Below are positions 31,145 through 39,953 of a DNA stretch of 64,000 nt, piece after piece. Numbering within the stretch: the first letter of the stretch is position 1; each line of letters opens with the position of its first letter. The stretch lies in contig CAWJDO010000002.1 of assembly GCA_963841635.1 (NCBI GenBank), forward strand, positions 2,852,001 to 2,916,000, given 5' to 3'. This stretch comes from DASWZN01 sp963841635 (GTDB lineage: Bacteria; Acidobacteriota; Terriglobia; Bryobacterales; Bryobacteraceae). The notes beneath the pieces were generated by a model. That model had not been told where the DNA came from. It saw only the letters and a list, made by a program, of their open reading frames with translations, and searched no databases. The position numbers and the translations under genes were made by a program.

Positions 31145-33603
31145 CAACAGAACGTCTGGACCCCGCGCTGCCGTTGTTCCGATTGAGGCGCGGGGGTTCC
31201 AGCGTCTTTTATGCACCGGGGCACGTGGCCACGGCCTCTTCCGAGGAACTGGCGCGCTGCGCGGGGGAGGCGCGGGCGGCGTGGCTGAGGCTGGCTGATG
31301 CTCCGTTCGCTCCCGAGTGCCTCACCCTCTATCTCAACAACCGGTGCAATCTGGCTTGCGGCTACTGCTACGCGGCGGCGGAACGCGGTGGGGCGGCATC
31401 CGGACGAATCAACGAGAGGGCCGCGCTGGGGGCGGCGAGGCTGGTGGCGCGGTGTTGCGCAGAGAAGAGCAAGCCGTTCCACTTGGTGCTGCACGGCGGC
31501 GGCGAGCCGACGCTCGATTGCGAATCGGTGACTCGTCTGACGGAGGGAACCAGGGCGATCGCTGCCGAGGCCGGCGTGGGCTGGTCCGGGTTTCTGGCGA
31601 CCAACGGTGTGATGAGCGAAGAGCGGGCCGCGTGGCTGGGGCGCGAGTTGGACCTGGTCGAGATTTCTTGCGACGGGCCGCCGCACATACAGGACCGGCA
31701 GCGTCCGCTAGTGGGGGGCGGGCCCACATCGGAGCACGTTCTGCGCACGGCGCGAGCGCTGCGCCAAGCGGGGGGCCGCTTTGTAGTGCGCACCACCATC
31801 ACTCCGGAGACAGTCGAGCGTCAAACCGAGATCGTGACGTACTTGCACGAGGCCCTCGGCGCGATGGAAATGCGCTTCGAGCCGGTCTACCGTAGGGCGG
31901 CTTTCGCGCCGGAGCAGGCGCAGTGGTTTGTCGATCATTTTCTGGAGGCGCAGCGCGAGGCGCAAGCGCGTGGGTGCGATCTGACCGTCTCCGGGTCCCG
32001 CCTGGACGAGATACACGGTCCGTTCTGCGACGTCTTGCGGGACGCGTTGCACCTGCTGCCGGACGGCACGGCGACGGCGTGCTTCTTCTGCACGGATGGG
32101 CGAGCCGCGGATGCCGCGGGAATGGCCGTCGGGCGATGGGACGAAGCTCGAGGCGAGTACATTCTGGACGCGGAGAGGATCGCGGACCACCGGCGGAAAG
32201 CGCTGGAGTTGCCTGGGGCCTGTCTCGACTGCGTGAACGTCTGCCACTGCGCGCGGGAGTGTCCGGAGCGCTGCACAGTGAGAGACGCCGCGGTGCAGAC
32301 TCCGTCCTTCCGCTGCCTGATTCAGCGGAGGCTGGCCGAGGAATGGATTCTGGAAACCGCGGGCACGCCCTACCCGCTTGGGCCGCGGAGTCTGCCGCCG
32401 CCGGTTTGGGCGGAGCGTGGTTATGACGACAGCGGGGCGGAGGCATGGCGGCGGCTGCGCGAGATCCTCTCGACGTCGCAGGAGAGCGGCCCCATTTCGG
32501 TGTACGTCCACGTGCCCTTCTGCGACCGGCGTTGCGCGTTCTGCGACTGCCACTCGCTGCCGCTGGGGCCGCGCAGCCAGGATCGGCAGGAGGAGTTCGG
32601 GGCGGCGCTGCTGGCGGAGATGGCGGCCTGGGCGGGTTTGGGCGCGTTGAGCCGGCGCCCGGTGACCACGATCCACTTTGGCGGCGGCACCCCGAGTTTT
32701 CTGAGCGACGCGATATTCGCTCGAATTCTGGAGGCCTGCCGCGCTTGTCTCGGCGTGACTCCGCGGACCGAGTGGGCGCTGGAATCCACCAGCAGCCCGC
32801 TCAACGACAGATACCTGGCGCAACTACGCGACTGGGGATTCACGCGGCTCCACGTCGGAGTGCAGACGCTGGAGGATCCGGTGCGCCGGGCGATCGGGCG
32901 GCGCGAACCGGCACAGGCGGTGGAGGACAAAGTCGCGCGGGCGCTGGGATTCGGCTTCGTGGTGTCGGTAGACGTGGTGTACGGGTTGCCCGGCCAGACA
33001 CGGGCGGGCCTTCTCCGAAGCCTGGAACGCCTGGCGGCGCTGGGGGTAGACGGGTTTTCGCTTTACCAGTTGCAGATCTCGGACCGGAACCGGAAGTTCC
33101 TGGAGCGCCAGGGCATCACCGCCCAGGATGCGGCGCGGGATTACGCGCTGTTCCTCGCCGCGGACGAGTTTCTGACCGGCGCTGCTTATCGCAAGAATCA
33201 CTTTGTTCATTACGCGCGTCCACGGGACGCGAATCTGTATTACACGCACATGGTGCGTGGAGAGGATCTGCTGGCTCTGGGGCCCACCGCCGACGGGGTA
33301 TTCGGCGACTATCACTATCGCCATCCCGAGTACCGTGAGTATGTCGAAGGCGGCGGGGCCCCTATGCTGGAGGGCGGAGTCAGGGAGAACGCCCTGGAGC
33401 GGAGGGTCAGGCCCGTGGTAACAGCTCTGATGGCGGGCTCGCTGCCGGCCGATTTGCTCGGACGACCGAATGGCGCAGGGCTCGCGGCGCGGTGGAGCGA
33501 GAGCGGGCTGATCGACCCGACCGGGAATGGCTTCTCGCTGACCGCCGACGGTTCCTGGTTCCTCGGCGAGATGCTCAGGCAACTAAAAGAGGATGCCGGA
33601 TGA
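31141..33603 (+). CDS. Double radical SAM fusion: SPASM maturase plus HemN-like domain
   Basis: 820 residues from TTG 31141, chosen because it overlaps the WD40 stop as TTGA and starts just before the maturase-type lead LPLFRLRRGGSSVFYAPG. Domain 1 (to about 420): CNLACGYCY (Cys69, 73, 76), LHGGGEPTLD, LATNGVMS, EISCDGP, then SPASM cysteines in PFCDVLRDALHLLPDG, TACFFC and CLDCVNVCHCARECPERC. Domain 2 (about 445-820): VHVPFCDRRCAFCDC (Cys461, 465, 468), IHFGGGTPSFL, LHVGVQTL, VDVVYGLPGQT, the HemN/HemW pattern with no C-terminal truncation. HemN-like class C enzymes can transfer methyl groups using two SAM. It could cross-link and then methylate the same tail. I know of no described protein with this pairing. 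Confidence 0.82.
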   Translation: MTTERLDPALPLFRLRRGGSSVFYAPGHVATASSEELARCAGEARAAWLRLADAPFAPECLTLYLNNRCNLACGYCYAAAERGGAASGRINERAALGAARLVARCCAEKSKPFHLVLHGGGEPTLDCESVTRLTEGTRAIAAEAGVGWSGFLATNGVMSEERAAWLGRELDLVEISCDGPPHIQDRQRPLVGGGPTSEHVLRTARALRQAGGRFVVRTTITPETVERQTEIVTYLHEALGAMEMRFEPVYRRAAFAPEQAQWFVDHFLEAQREAQARGCDLTVSGSRLDEIHGPFCDVLRDALHLLPDGTATACFFCTDGRAADAAGMAVGRWDEARGEYILDAERIADHRRKALELPGACLDCVNVCHCARECPERCTVRDAAVQTPSFRCLIQRRLAEEWILETAGTPYPLGPRSLPPPVWAERGYDDSGAEAWRRLREILSTSQESGPISVYVHVPFCDRRCAFCDCHSLPLGPRSQDRQEEFGAALLAEMAAWAGLGALSRRPVTTIHFGGGTPSFLSDAIFARILEACRACLGVTPRTEWALESTSSPLNDRYLAQLRDWGFTRLHVGVQTLEDPVRRAIGRREPAQAVEDKVARALGFGFVVSVDVVYGLPGQTRAGLLRSLERLAALGVDGFSLYQLQISDRNRKFLERQGITAQDAARDYALFLAADEFLTGAAYRKNHFVHYARPRDANLYYTHMVRGEDLLALGPTADGVFGDYHYRHPEYREYVEGGGAPMLEGGVRENALERRVRPVVTALMAGSLPADLLGRPNGAGLAARWSESGLIDPTGNGFSLTADGSWFLGEMLRQLKEDAG

Positions 33604-34031
33604 AACAACCGAAACCGATCGACGACAGGCGTTTGTTCTTCAGAAACTTCGCGAGAGAGACCATGGCGTGGTTTGAAGAACTCGGCGGCAAGCCCAATGT
33701 GAAGCTCGCGGAACTGCCTGACCTCCCGCCAGAGGCCTTGGCCGCGCTGATCCCGCGGATCATCCCCGGCGTCCGGATCATTCCGGAAAAGGAACAGGTT
33801 TCGGCACAATTGGCGGGCGCGAGCGAGATCGTGGCGCTGTTTCCGTGCGTCGAGGCGAACCTGGCGATATTCAACCGATTTAACGGGGAGAACAACATCG
33901 GGAAAGTGGTTGCCGAACTGAGCGCGGAGACTGGGTGGCCTCGGGAACGCAGCCTGGAACACGTGAGACGTCTCTTTTTTCGGTTGGTCCGCTTGAGAGT
34001 CTGCGCTCCCGCGAACACGGTCTCGCCCTAG
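33600..34031 (+). CDS. PqqD-like protein with N-terminal extension
   Basis: 143 residues, ATGA-coupled to the fused radical SAM gene. Residues 1-60 (RRLFFRNFARETMAWFEEL, KLAELPDLPPEALAALIP) form an extension of a type I have seen before Fe-S or cofactor-binding domains. Residues about 78-143 form a PqqD-like domain: EIVALFPCVEANLAIFNRFNGENNIGKVVAEL followed by two helices. It would bind the WD40 leader for the fused enzyme, as the first PqqD-like protein would for maturases 1 and 2. Its stop codon lies in the target-site duplication of the downstream insertion sequence, but the coding sequence is intact. Confidence 0.7.
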   Translation: MKQPKPIDDRRLFFRNFARETMAWFEELGGKPNVKLAELPDLPPEALAALIPRIIPGVRIIPEKEQVSAQLAGASEIVALFPCVEANLAIFNRFNGENNIGKVVAELSAETGWPRERSLEHVRRLFFRLVRLRVCAPANTVSP

Positions 34032-34033
34032 CC

Positions 34034-35489
34034 CCAATACTGTTCACTTAACAAACATTTCTATGCTATTCTGTTTGGGGCGGGAGGCCCCAGGAATGGC
34101 CCGTACCGTTGCGTCCTTACCCGCCGGGAGCCGCATTACCGACTACATCAGCCTCGGCGTCATCGCGAAGTTCTTCCCTGCCGAAAAAGTCCGCGAGGCT
34201 CTCAGGCAAACCGATCGCGCCAGCGTACGCGAGCGCGACTTGCCGGCCCACGTGGTGGTGTACTACGTAATCGCGTTGGCGCTGTATATGCGCTCCTCTT
34301 ATCGCGAGGTGCTGCGCTGTCTGCTGGAGGGAGTGCAATGGTTGCTGGACCCCTCGGCTACCGTGAAGGTGGCGGGCAAGTCCGGCATCTCGCAAGCCCG
34401 AAGCCGCCTGGGGCCGGGACCTTTGAAGAAGCTATATGAGGCCATCGTGGTCCCCATCGCGGAGAGGCGGACCAAGGGCGCCTGGTATCGCGACTGGCGA
34501 TTGATCAGCTTGGACGGCAGCACGTTGGACACCGCCGATACCGCCGCCAACGATAAAGCCTTCGGGCGTCCCGGCGCCAGTCGCGGCTCCAGCGCTTTCC
34601 CCAAACTTCGCTTCGTGGCGCTGCTGGAGAACGGAACCCACGTGTTGTGGGCCGCGCGCATGAGCAAATACGCTACCGATGAGATCACGCTGGCTCAGGA
34701 CGTCGTGCCCGCGCTCAGCAAAGGGATGTTGTGCCTAGCGGACCGCTTCTTCCCCGGCTACAAACTCTGGCGGACGGCGGCGCATACCGGAGCGGATTTG
34801 CTGTGGCGCGTCCGCCAGAATGCTCGTCTGGATGTCGACCGGCGCCTGCCCGACGGCTCCTATCTGAGTCGCTTTTACAGCTCGACTTCGGACCGCCGAA
34901 ACCAGCGCCGGGGGATCGCAGTCCGCGTGATCGATTATCGCCTCAAGGACGTCCCGGGGGCCGAACCGATCTACCGATTGGTTACTACCGTCCTCGACCC
35001 CCTCCAAGCTCCCGCCAAAGAACTGGCGGCGCTCTATCATGAGCGCTGGGAAATCGAGACCGCTTTGGATGAACTCAAGACCCACCTGCGCGGAGCCCAG
35101 ATCGTGCTGCGCAGCAAAACGCCAGAGTTGGTGGAGCAGGAGTTCTGGGGCCTGCTCATGGCGCACTTTGCGATCCGCGGCTTGATGCACGAAGCCGCCC
35201 TGCGGGCCGATGAAGATGCCGACCGGCTCTCCTTCCTGCATTCTGTGCGGGTGGTCCAGCGACGCATGGCCCGCTATGTCGCTGTTCCCCCCTCGGCAGA
35301 GGAAAACCCTGCATGAAGCGATCCTGGACGAGATCCTGCAAGAGCGTGTCTCATCCAGCCGCAATCGGGTCAACCCTCGCGGGGTGAAACGCAAGATGAG
35401 CAACTATCCGCTACGCCCGCGGAAGCGCCAACGCACGCGCCGTGTCGACGTTTCCAAGCGGATCAGGATCATTAAGTGAACAGTATTGG
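34034..35489 (+). mobile_element. IS4-family insertion sequence, 1456 bp
   Basis: Perfect 18-base terminal inverted repeats CCAATACTGTTCACTTAA (34034-34051) and its complement (35472-35489), flanked by an 8-base direct repeat CCCTAGCC at 34026-34033 and 35490-35497. The right-hand duplication includes the first two bases of the neighbouring IS1634 element, so this element arrived second. It contains one transposase gene, which is frameshifted near its end. Confidence 0.92.
34096..35316 (+). pseudogene. IS4-family transposase, frameshifted near the C-terminus
   Basis: 406 residues from the ATG at 34096. DDE-type catalytic core: ISLDGSTLDTADT (first Asp), MLCLADRFFPGY (second Asp), YHERWEIETALDELKTHL (Glu in the YREK-like signature). 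At about 35285 a run of six C shifts the frame: with five C the reading would continue PPRQRKTLHEAILDEILQE to a natural end at 35479 inside the right terminal repeat, including NPRGVKRKMSNYPL, a tail typical of the family. Either the element is inactivated by a one-base insertion or the C run allows ribosomal slippage. Confidence 0.8.
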
Positions 35490-35495
35490 CCCTAG

Positions 35496-37515
35496 CCCGA
35501 CTTTCGCAGTTCAGGCCCGTTTTTCCGGTTCAGCCGGCCCTAAGCCTTTTGCCTGCAATCCGAGAATCTCAAAACCGCTGTGGTGAAGACCTACCCTCTT
35601 CCACTTCGGACCTTTTTCTGGCATTCTGCTGCTTCCATGTTCTTGCGCCGCACCAACCGCAGGAAGGACGGCAAGGATCACCGCTACTTTAGCGTGGTGG
35701 AAAACCGGCGACTGTCTTCGGGCAAGACGGCGCAACGCACGGTCCTCTACCTGGGTGAAGTGAACGACTCTCAGCAAGCCGCCTGGCGCAAGACCCTCGA
35801 GGTCTTCGACGAGCAGCAGCAGCGTTCTCGCAACCTCAGCCTGTTCCCCGACGATCGCGAGATTCCCGAAGATGCCGTCGACAGCCTGCAGGTGAGGCTG
35901 AGCGGACTGGAACTGCGGCGGCCGCGCCTGTTCGGCAACTGCTGGCTGGCTTGCGAAATCTGGCGTCAACTGGGACTCGACGAGTTTTGGCAGCGGCGCT
36001 TGCCGGACGGCCGCGAGGCCGTGAGATGGGAGAAGGTGCTGGAACTGCTGGTGGTGAACCATCTGCTCGATCCGGCCAGCGAGTGGCGTGTGCATCGGCA
36101 GTGGTTTCTTTCCACCGCCATGGACGAGTTACTGAACGTCGACTATGCGGCCGCCGAAAAGGACCGGCTGTATCGTTGTCTGGACCGGGTGCTGGAGCAC
36201 AAGCAGGATCTGTTCGTGTGGTTGAGACAAAAGTGGGCGGACCTGTTTCAAGCCGACTTCGAAGTGCTGCTCTACGATTTGACGAGCACGTATTTCGAAG
36301 GCGCCATGGAAGAGAACCCCAAGGCTAAGCGCGGCTACAGCCGCGACGGCCGGCCGGATTGCTTGCAGGTAGTGGTGGCGCTGGTGGTGACCACCGACGG
36401 CTTCCCACTGGCCTACGAAGTGATGGACGGCAACACCACCGACTGCACCACACTGCGAGGGTTCCTCGACAAAATCGAGAAGACCTACGGGAAGGCGAAG
36501 CGGATGTGGGTCATGGACCGGGGCATCCCGACCGAGGCGATTCTGGCCGAGATGCGCGACCCGGCGCGCACGGTCTACTACCTGGTGGGAACGTCCAAGA
36601 GCAAGATCAAGCAGCACGAGAAGAAGTGGCTGGATTTGCCCTGGCAGAAGGTTCGCGACTCGGTCGAGGTGAAACTGTTCGAGCAGGACGGCGAGCTTTA
36701 CGTGCTGGCCAAGAGCGAGGGCCGCCAGGCCAAAGAGGTCGCCATGCGGCGCAAGAGGCTGGCGCGGCTGCTGCGAAAACTTCGCGCCATGCGGCGCAGC
36801 CTGCCGGCGCGCGATCAGTTGTTGCTGCGGATCGGCGCCGCCAAGACCGAGGCGGGCCGCGCCTTCGGCTTCGTGAAGATCCAACTGCCGGAGTCCCGGC
36901 AGCCGGTGACGCGGGAGACCTTTCGATTCCACGTGGACAAGGTCAAGCTCAAAGAGGCGGAGTTGCGCGACGGACACTACTTACTGCGCTCCAACCTGGC
37001 CGGCGGCGACCCCACGGTGTTGTGGTCGCGCTACGTGCAACTGACCCAGATCGAATCCGTTTTTCGAAGCCTGAAAAGCGAGCTCGGGATTCGGCCCATC
37101 CGGCATCAACTGGAGCATCGCGCCGACGCTCACATCTTGGTCGCCTTCCTGGCCTACTGTCTTCAAGTGACGTTGAAGAACCGGCTCATGATTCACGCGC
37201 CGGGGCTGACGCCAGCGGCCGTGATGGGCGCGCTGGCGAACATTCAGATGATCGACGTGTACATTCCCACCGTCGACGGACGCTGGCTGATTCTCCCCCG
37301 CTACACGCAGCCGGAGAGAGATGCCCAGTTGGTCCTCGACAAGCTCAAGCTCGAGCTGCCCGCGCAACCACCTCCGCGGATCACCGCGGAACCCGCCCTC
37401 CGAGCGGTCGCCGAGGCTGGTCGATAGCCCGGGTTTGTGGTGAAGACCTTTTGATCGCCTGCACTGATTCTTAATGGCTTAGGTGTCGCTCGGGCCCCCA
37501 ACTGCGAAAGTCGGG
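35496..37515 (+). mobile_element. IS1634-family insertion sequence, 2020 bp
   Basis: 16-base perfect terminal inverted repeats CCCGACTTTCGCAGTT (35496-35511) and complement (37500-37515). The flanks carry CTAG on both sides (35492-35495 and 37516-37519), a probable 4-base target duplication. It contains a single intact transposase gene and sits immediately downstream of the PqqD-like gene, originally after its TAG stop. Confidence 0.9.
35637..37427 (+). CDS. IS1634-family transposase
   Basis: 596 residues from the ATG at 35637; an alternative GTG at 35580 would add 19 residues. The DDE triad is visible as LLYDLTSTYFEG, MWVMDRGIPTEA and QIESVFRSLKSELGIRPIRHQ. The N-terminal RRTNRRKDGKDHRYFSVVENRR is the usual start for the family. 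The gene is complete and without internal stops, so the element may still be mobile. Confidence 0.92.
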   Translation: MFLRRTNRRKDGKDHRYFSVVENRRLSSGKTAQRTVLYLGEVNDSQQAAWRKTLEVFDEQQQRSRNLSLFPDDREIPEDAVDSLQVRLSGLELRRPRLFGNCWLACEIWRQLGLDEFWQRRLPDGREAVRWEKVLELLVVNHLLDPASEWRVHRQWFLSTAMDELLNVDYAAAEKDRLYRCLDRVLEHKQDLFVWLRQKWADLFQADFEVLLYDLTSTYFEGAMEENPKAKRGYSRDGRPDCLQVVVALVVTTDGFPLAYEVMDGNTTDCTTLRGFLDKIEKTYGKAKRMWVMDRGIPTEAILAEMRDPARTVYYLVGTSKSKIKQHEKKWLDLPWQKVRDSVEVKLFEQDGELYVLAKSEGRQAKEVAMRRKRLARLLRKLRAMRRSLPARDQLLLRIGAAKTEAGRAFGFVKIQLPESRQPVTRETFRFHVDKVKLKEAELRDGHYLLRSNLAGGDPTVLWSRYVQLTQIESVFRSLKSELGIRPIRHQLEHRADAHILVAFLAYCLQVTLKNRLMIHAPGLTPAAVMGALANIQMIDVYIPTVDGRWLILPRYTQPERDAQLVLDKLKLELPAQPPPRITAEPALRAVAEAGR

Positions 37516-38113
37516 CTAGGACGCGAGCAGACCTGAGCACTCAACTTCCGGATTAAGAACGAGATATTTCGGCAAAAGCCTCGATCTAGATACCACAAAT
37601 GCGCCGGTGGGTGGCCGATTGGGTGGGCTGTTTGTCGGCAGGCGACACGCACGCCCTACCACGCCTCGCCCCTGAATCTTTCGCCTCGAGTCATCATCCG
37701 GACGTGCACAACGGCGACGTGGTGACCGGCTGACACGGCAGCATAGGGCTGGTCTGTGGCCGAGCCTCTCACGGACGTTCCCTCCGGTAGGACACCTGTC
37801 GGTCGCCACAATCGAATCCGGCGCGGTCCGGGCCGTTTTGGACATGTTGAGTGCGGCGGCCCGGGGACGGATGTGTTCGCCGAGCATGCGACGTGGCGTC
37901 CGCGGTGCGGGTTAGCCCTCGCGGAAGAGCGCATGAAGCACGAATGTGAACGTCGTGCGGACCTATCCCCAAGCGTTTGCTTTTCCATCCGTGTGCATCC
38001 GTGTTCATCCGTGGCCCCCCTAGCTTTTCCCGATCACACGCTTCCCGTGTTGAATCCAAACGACTTCCCCCCAAACCCCTCTCCCTCCCGGTCTATAATG
38101 CAAGCGGAGTACT
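37516..38113. other. 598-base non-coding stretch right of the insertion sequences
   Basis: No gene is supported. It appears to be the old right flank of the island. At about 37985-38015 it holds three near-identical units of the form (c)atccgtgt(g/t)c/atccgtgg, a dispersed repeat type found in many bacterial genomes. Polypyrimidine-rich sequence follows up to the next start. Confidence 0.5.
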
Positions 38114-38716
38114 ATGTCCTCACTACGAAGAATCCGAGCTTCCCGTGCCAACGGAGCCCTCTCCAGAGGCCCCAAGACCCCCGAGGGCAAACGCCGTGCC
38201 TCCCTCAACTCGCTTCGCCACGGCCTCCTCGCCGATTGCATCGTCCTCCAAAACGAGTCTTGCGCCGGTTTCGAATCCCTTCTCGCCCAGCATCTGGAGC
38301 GCTTCGGGCCCGTCGACGGCGTCGAGTTCGGGTTGATCGAGGAAATGGCAGCCGCCTATTGGCGTATGCGCCGCGCCTGGGCTATCGAGAAACGCATCTT
38401 CGAGGACGCCTTGGCCAAACAGACCGACGCGTCGGCTGACGAGGTTGGCCGCCTCGCCGCCGCTTTCGGCAACCTGACCTCTTCTCCCGATCTCGGCCTC
38501 CTCCACCGCTACGAAACCCGCCTCCATCTCATGTACCAGCGCGGACTCCACAATCTCCTCCTCCTCCGCGCCTGCACGCCCCCGGTTACCCCATTCCCAG
38601 CCCTGCCCCCGCCGGCCGAAACCACGCCCGACCAAACGAACCTAATCCCACCAGCGGACACCACGGTCTCGCCAACCCAGCACATAGACTCATCCGGAAA
38701 ACGAGGCCCGTCATGA
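38114..38716 (+). CDS. Repeat-family protein of unknown function (KTPEGKRRASLNSLRHGL type)
   Basis: 200 residues. The N-terminus has RANGALSRGPKTPEGKRRAS followed by LNSLRHGL, a signature found in many small paralogous proteins of acidobacteria and other soil bacteria, with no established function. The middle is helical (EEMAAAYWRMRRAWAIEKRIFEDAL); the last 60 residues are Pro/Thr-rich and probably disordered. The family often occurs in many copies per genome, which suggests a mobile or domesticated element. No ribosome-binding site is evident; the preceding atccgtg repeats may be linked to it. Confidence 0.5.
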   Translation: MSSLRRIRASRANGALSRGPKTPEGKRRASLNSLRHGLLADCIVLQNESCAGFESLLAQHLERFGPVDGVEFGLIEEMAAAYWRMRRAWAIEKRIFEDALAKQTDASADEVGRLAAAFGNLTSSPDLGLLHRYETRLHLMYQRGLHNLLLLRACTPPVTPFPALPPPAETTPDQTNLIPPADTTVSPTQHIDSSGKRGPS

Positions 38717-38768
38717 CCCGCTGCGGAACGGCAAGATTCGTGCGCCAGTGCGCTGTCCAACGGCTGAG

Positions 38769-38794
38769 GGCTGACAGCTGATGGCTGACAGCTG
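38769..38794. repeat. Short tandem repeat upstream of the alanine dehydrogenase-like gene
   Basis: ggctgacagctgat is followed by ggctgacagctg. The unit lies directly before the TATACT promoter box. Such self-complementary repeats (cagctg) are common in intergenic DNA of this group. Confidence 0.5.
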
Positions 38795-38809
38795 CCTGCC
38801 AGCGCGCGC

Positions 38810-38815
38810 TATACT
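38810..38815 (+). promoter_or_regulatory. -10 box TATACT, leaderless start of alanine dehydrogenase-like gene
   Basis: TATACT is separated by ten bases from the ATG at 38826. Transcription would begin about four bases before the start codon, and no ribosome-binding site is present. Confidence 0.5.
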
Positions 38816-38825
38816 AGCCCCCGGC

Positions 38826-39950
38826 ATGAACATCGGAGTCCTGCGCGAAAAAGATCCCCATGACCGGCGCGTCGCCCTGACCCCGCCCGTCGTCCGCCAG
38901 CTCGTCGAGCGCGGCAATGTGGTCTGGGTCGAGCAAGGCGCCGCCGACGGCGCCATGTTCCGCGACGATGAATTCATCCGCGCCGGCGCCAGCATCGGCT
39001 ACTCGCAGGCCGACGTCATCGCCCGCTCGGACCTGATCGCCCGCATCTCCGTCCCCACCACGCGCGAGCTGGACCTCTGCCGGCCGGGCACCGCCATCAT
39101 GGCCTTCTATCACATGGCCGTCGCCGGGAAGGCCGTCTTCGAGCGCTTGCTCGAACGCCAGATCACCTCCATCGGCTGCGAGATCATCGAGACCGCCGAT
39201 GGCCGCCACCCTGTGCTGGCCGCCGCCAGCGAACTGTGCGGCCGCACGGCGATTCCCCTGGCGGCGCACCTTCTGCGCTCCAGTTCGGGAGGCCGCGGCA
39301 TTCTGCTGGGCGGCACTCCCGGCATTCCCCCGGCGCATGTGGTGATTCTGGGCGCCGGTGTTGTGGGCGCCCGCGCCGCCCGCGCCGCCACCGCTTCCGG
39401 CGCGCGCGTCACCATCCTCGATACCGACGCCGAAAAGCTGCGCGACCTGGTCGATCACGTTCCCAATATCTCCACCGCGCTTGCCGATCCCGATTCCATC
39501 GCTGCCGCGGTGTCGTCGGCCGACGTGGTCATCGGAGCCATCCTGGTCCCCGGCGTTCGGACCCCGCACGTCGTGACCAAAAAGATGGTGGAAGCTATGC
39601 AACGCGGCTCGGTGGTCATCGACGTGTCCATCGATCAAGGCGGATGCATCGAAACCAGCCGCCCCACCACCATCGCCGACCCGACTTTCGTCTACCACGG
39701 GGTGGTGCACTACTGCGTCCCCAACCTGACTGCCGACATCGGCCGCAGCGCCAGCATCGCCCTGGCCCACGCGGTCATGCCTTACCTGCTCCGCCTCGGC
39801 GAATTGGGTATTGATGACGCCTTCCGCAAGTGCCCGCAGCTTGCTCGTGGCGTCTACACCTACCACGGCCAGTGCGTGCACCGCCGGCTCGCAGTTGCCT
39901 GGAAGGCCGAGTACCGGCCGCTAGCCGACATTCTGACCGAGGGGGCCTGA
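38826..39950 (+). CDS. Alanine dehydrogenase / NAD(P) transhydrogenase alpha-type protein
   Basis: 374 residues from the ATG at 38826 (MNIGVLREKDPHDRRVALTP is the family N-terminus; the in-frame ATG at 38781 precedes the -10 box). The NAD-binding Rossmann motif is VVILGAGVVGARAARAA, with LDTDAEKL after it. VVIDVSIDQGGCIETSRPTT and YHGVVHYCVPNLTADIGRSAS match the substrate-site segments of alanine dehydrogenase (Asp/Gln/Asn). It catalyses reversible deamination of alanine to pyruvate with NAD, though substrate identity needs assay. Four bases separate it from the CoA-transferase gene, so the two are probably one transcript. Confidence 0.82.
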   Translation: MNIGVLREKDPHDRRVALTPPVVRQLVERGNVVWVEQGAADGAMFRDDEFIRAGASIGYSQADVIARSDLIARISVPTTRELDLCRPGTAIMAFYHMAVAGKAVFERLLERQITSIGCEIIETADGRHPVLAAASELCGRTAIPLAAHLLRSSSGGRGILLGGTPGIPPAHVVILGAGVVGARAARAATASGARVTILDTDAEKLRDLVDHVPNISTALADPDSIAAAVSSADVVIGAILVPGVRTPHVVTKKMVEAMQRGSVVIDVSIDQGGCIETSRPTTIADPTFVYHGVVHYCVPNLTADIGRSASIALAHAVMPYLLRLGELGIDDAFRKCPQLARGVYTYHGQCVHRRLAVAWKAEYRPLADILTEGA

Positions 39951-39953
39951 GCC

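Noticed and set aside
19886..34031. Assignment to the His-Xaa-Ser (HxsBCD) or other named radical SAM systems
   Set aside because: There are paired radical SAM genes, but no His-Xaa-Ser repeat protein or HxsD-like gene. The gene set and Cys tails do not fit the named systems I know.
36129..36977. Minus-strand frame opposite the IS1634 transposase
   Set aside because: Antisense shadow of a complete transposase gene with all three catalytic acids.
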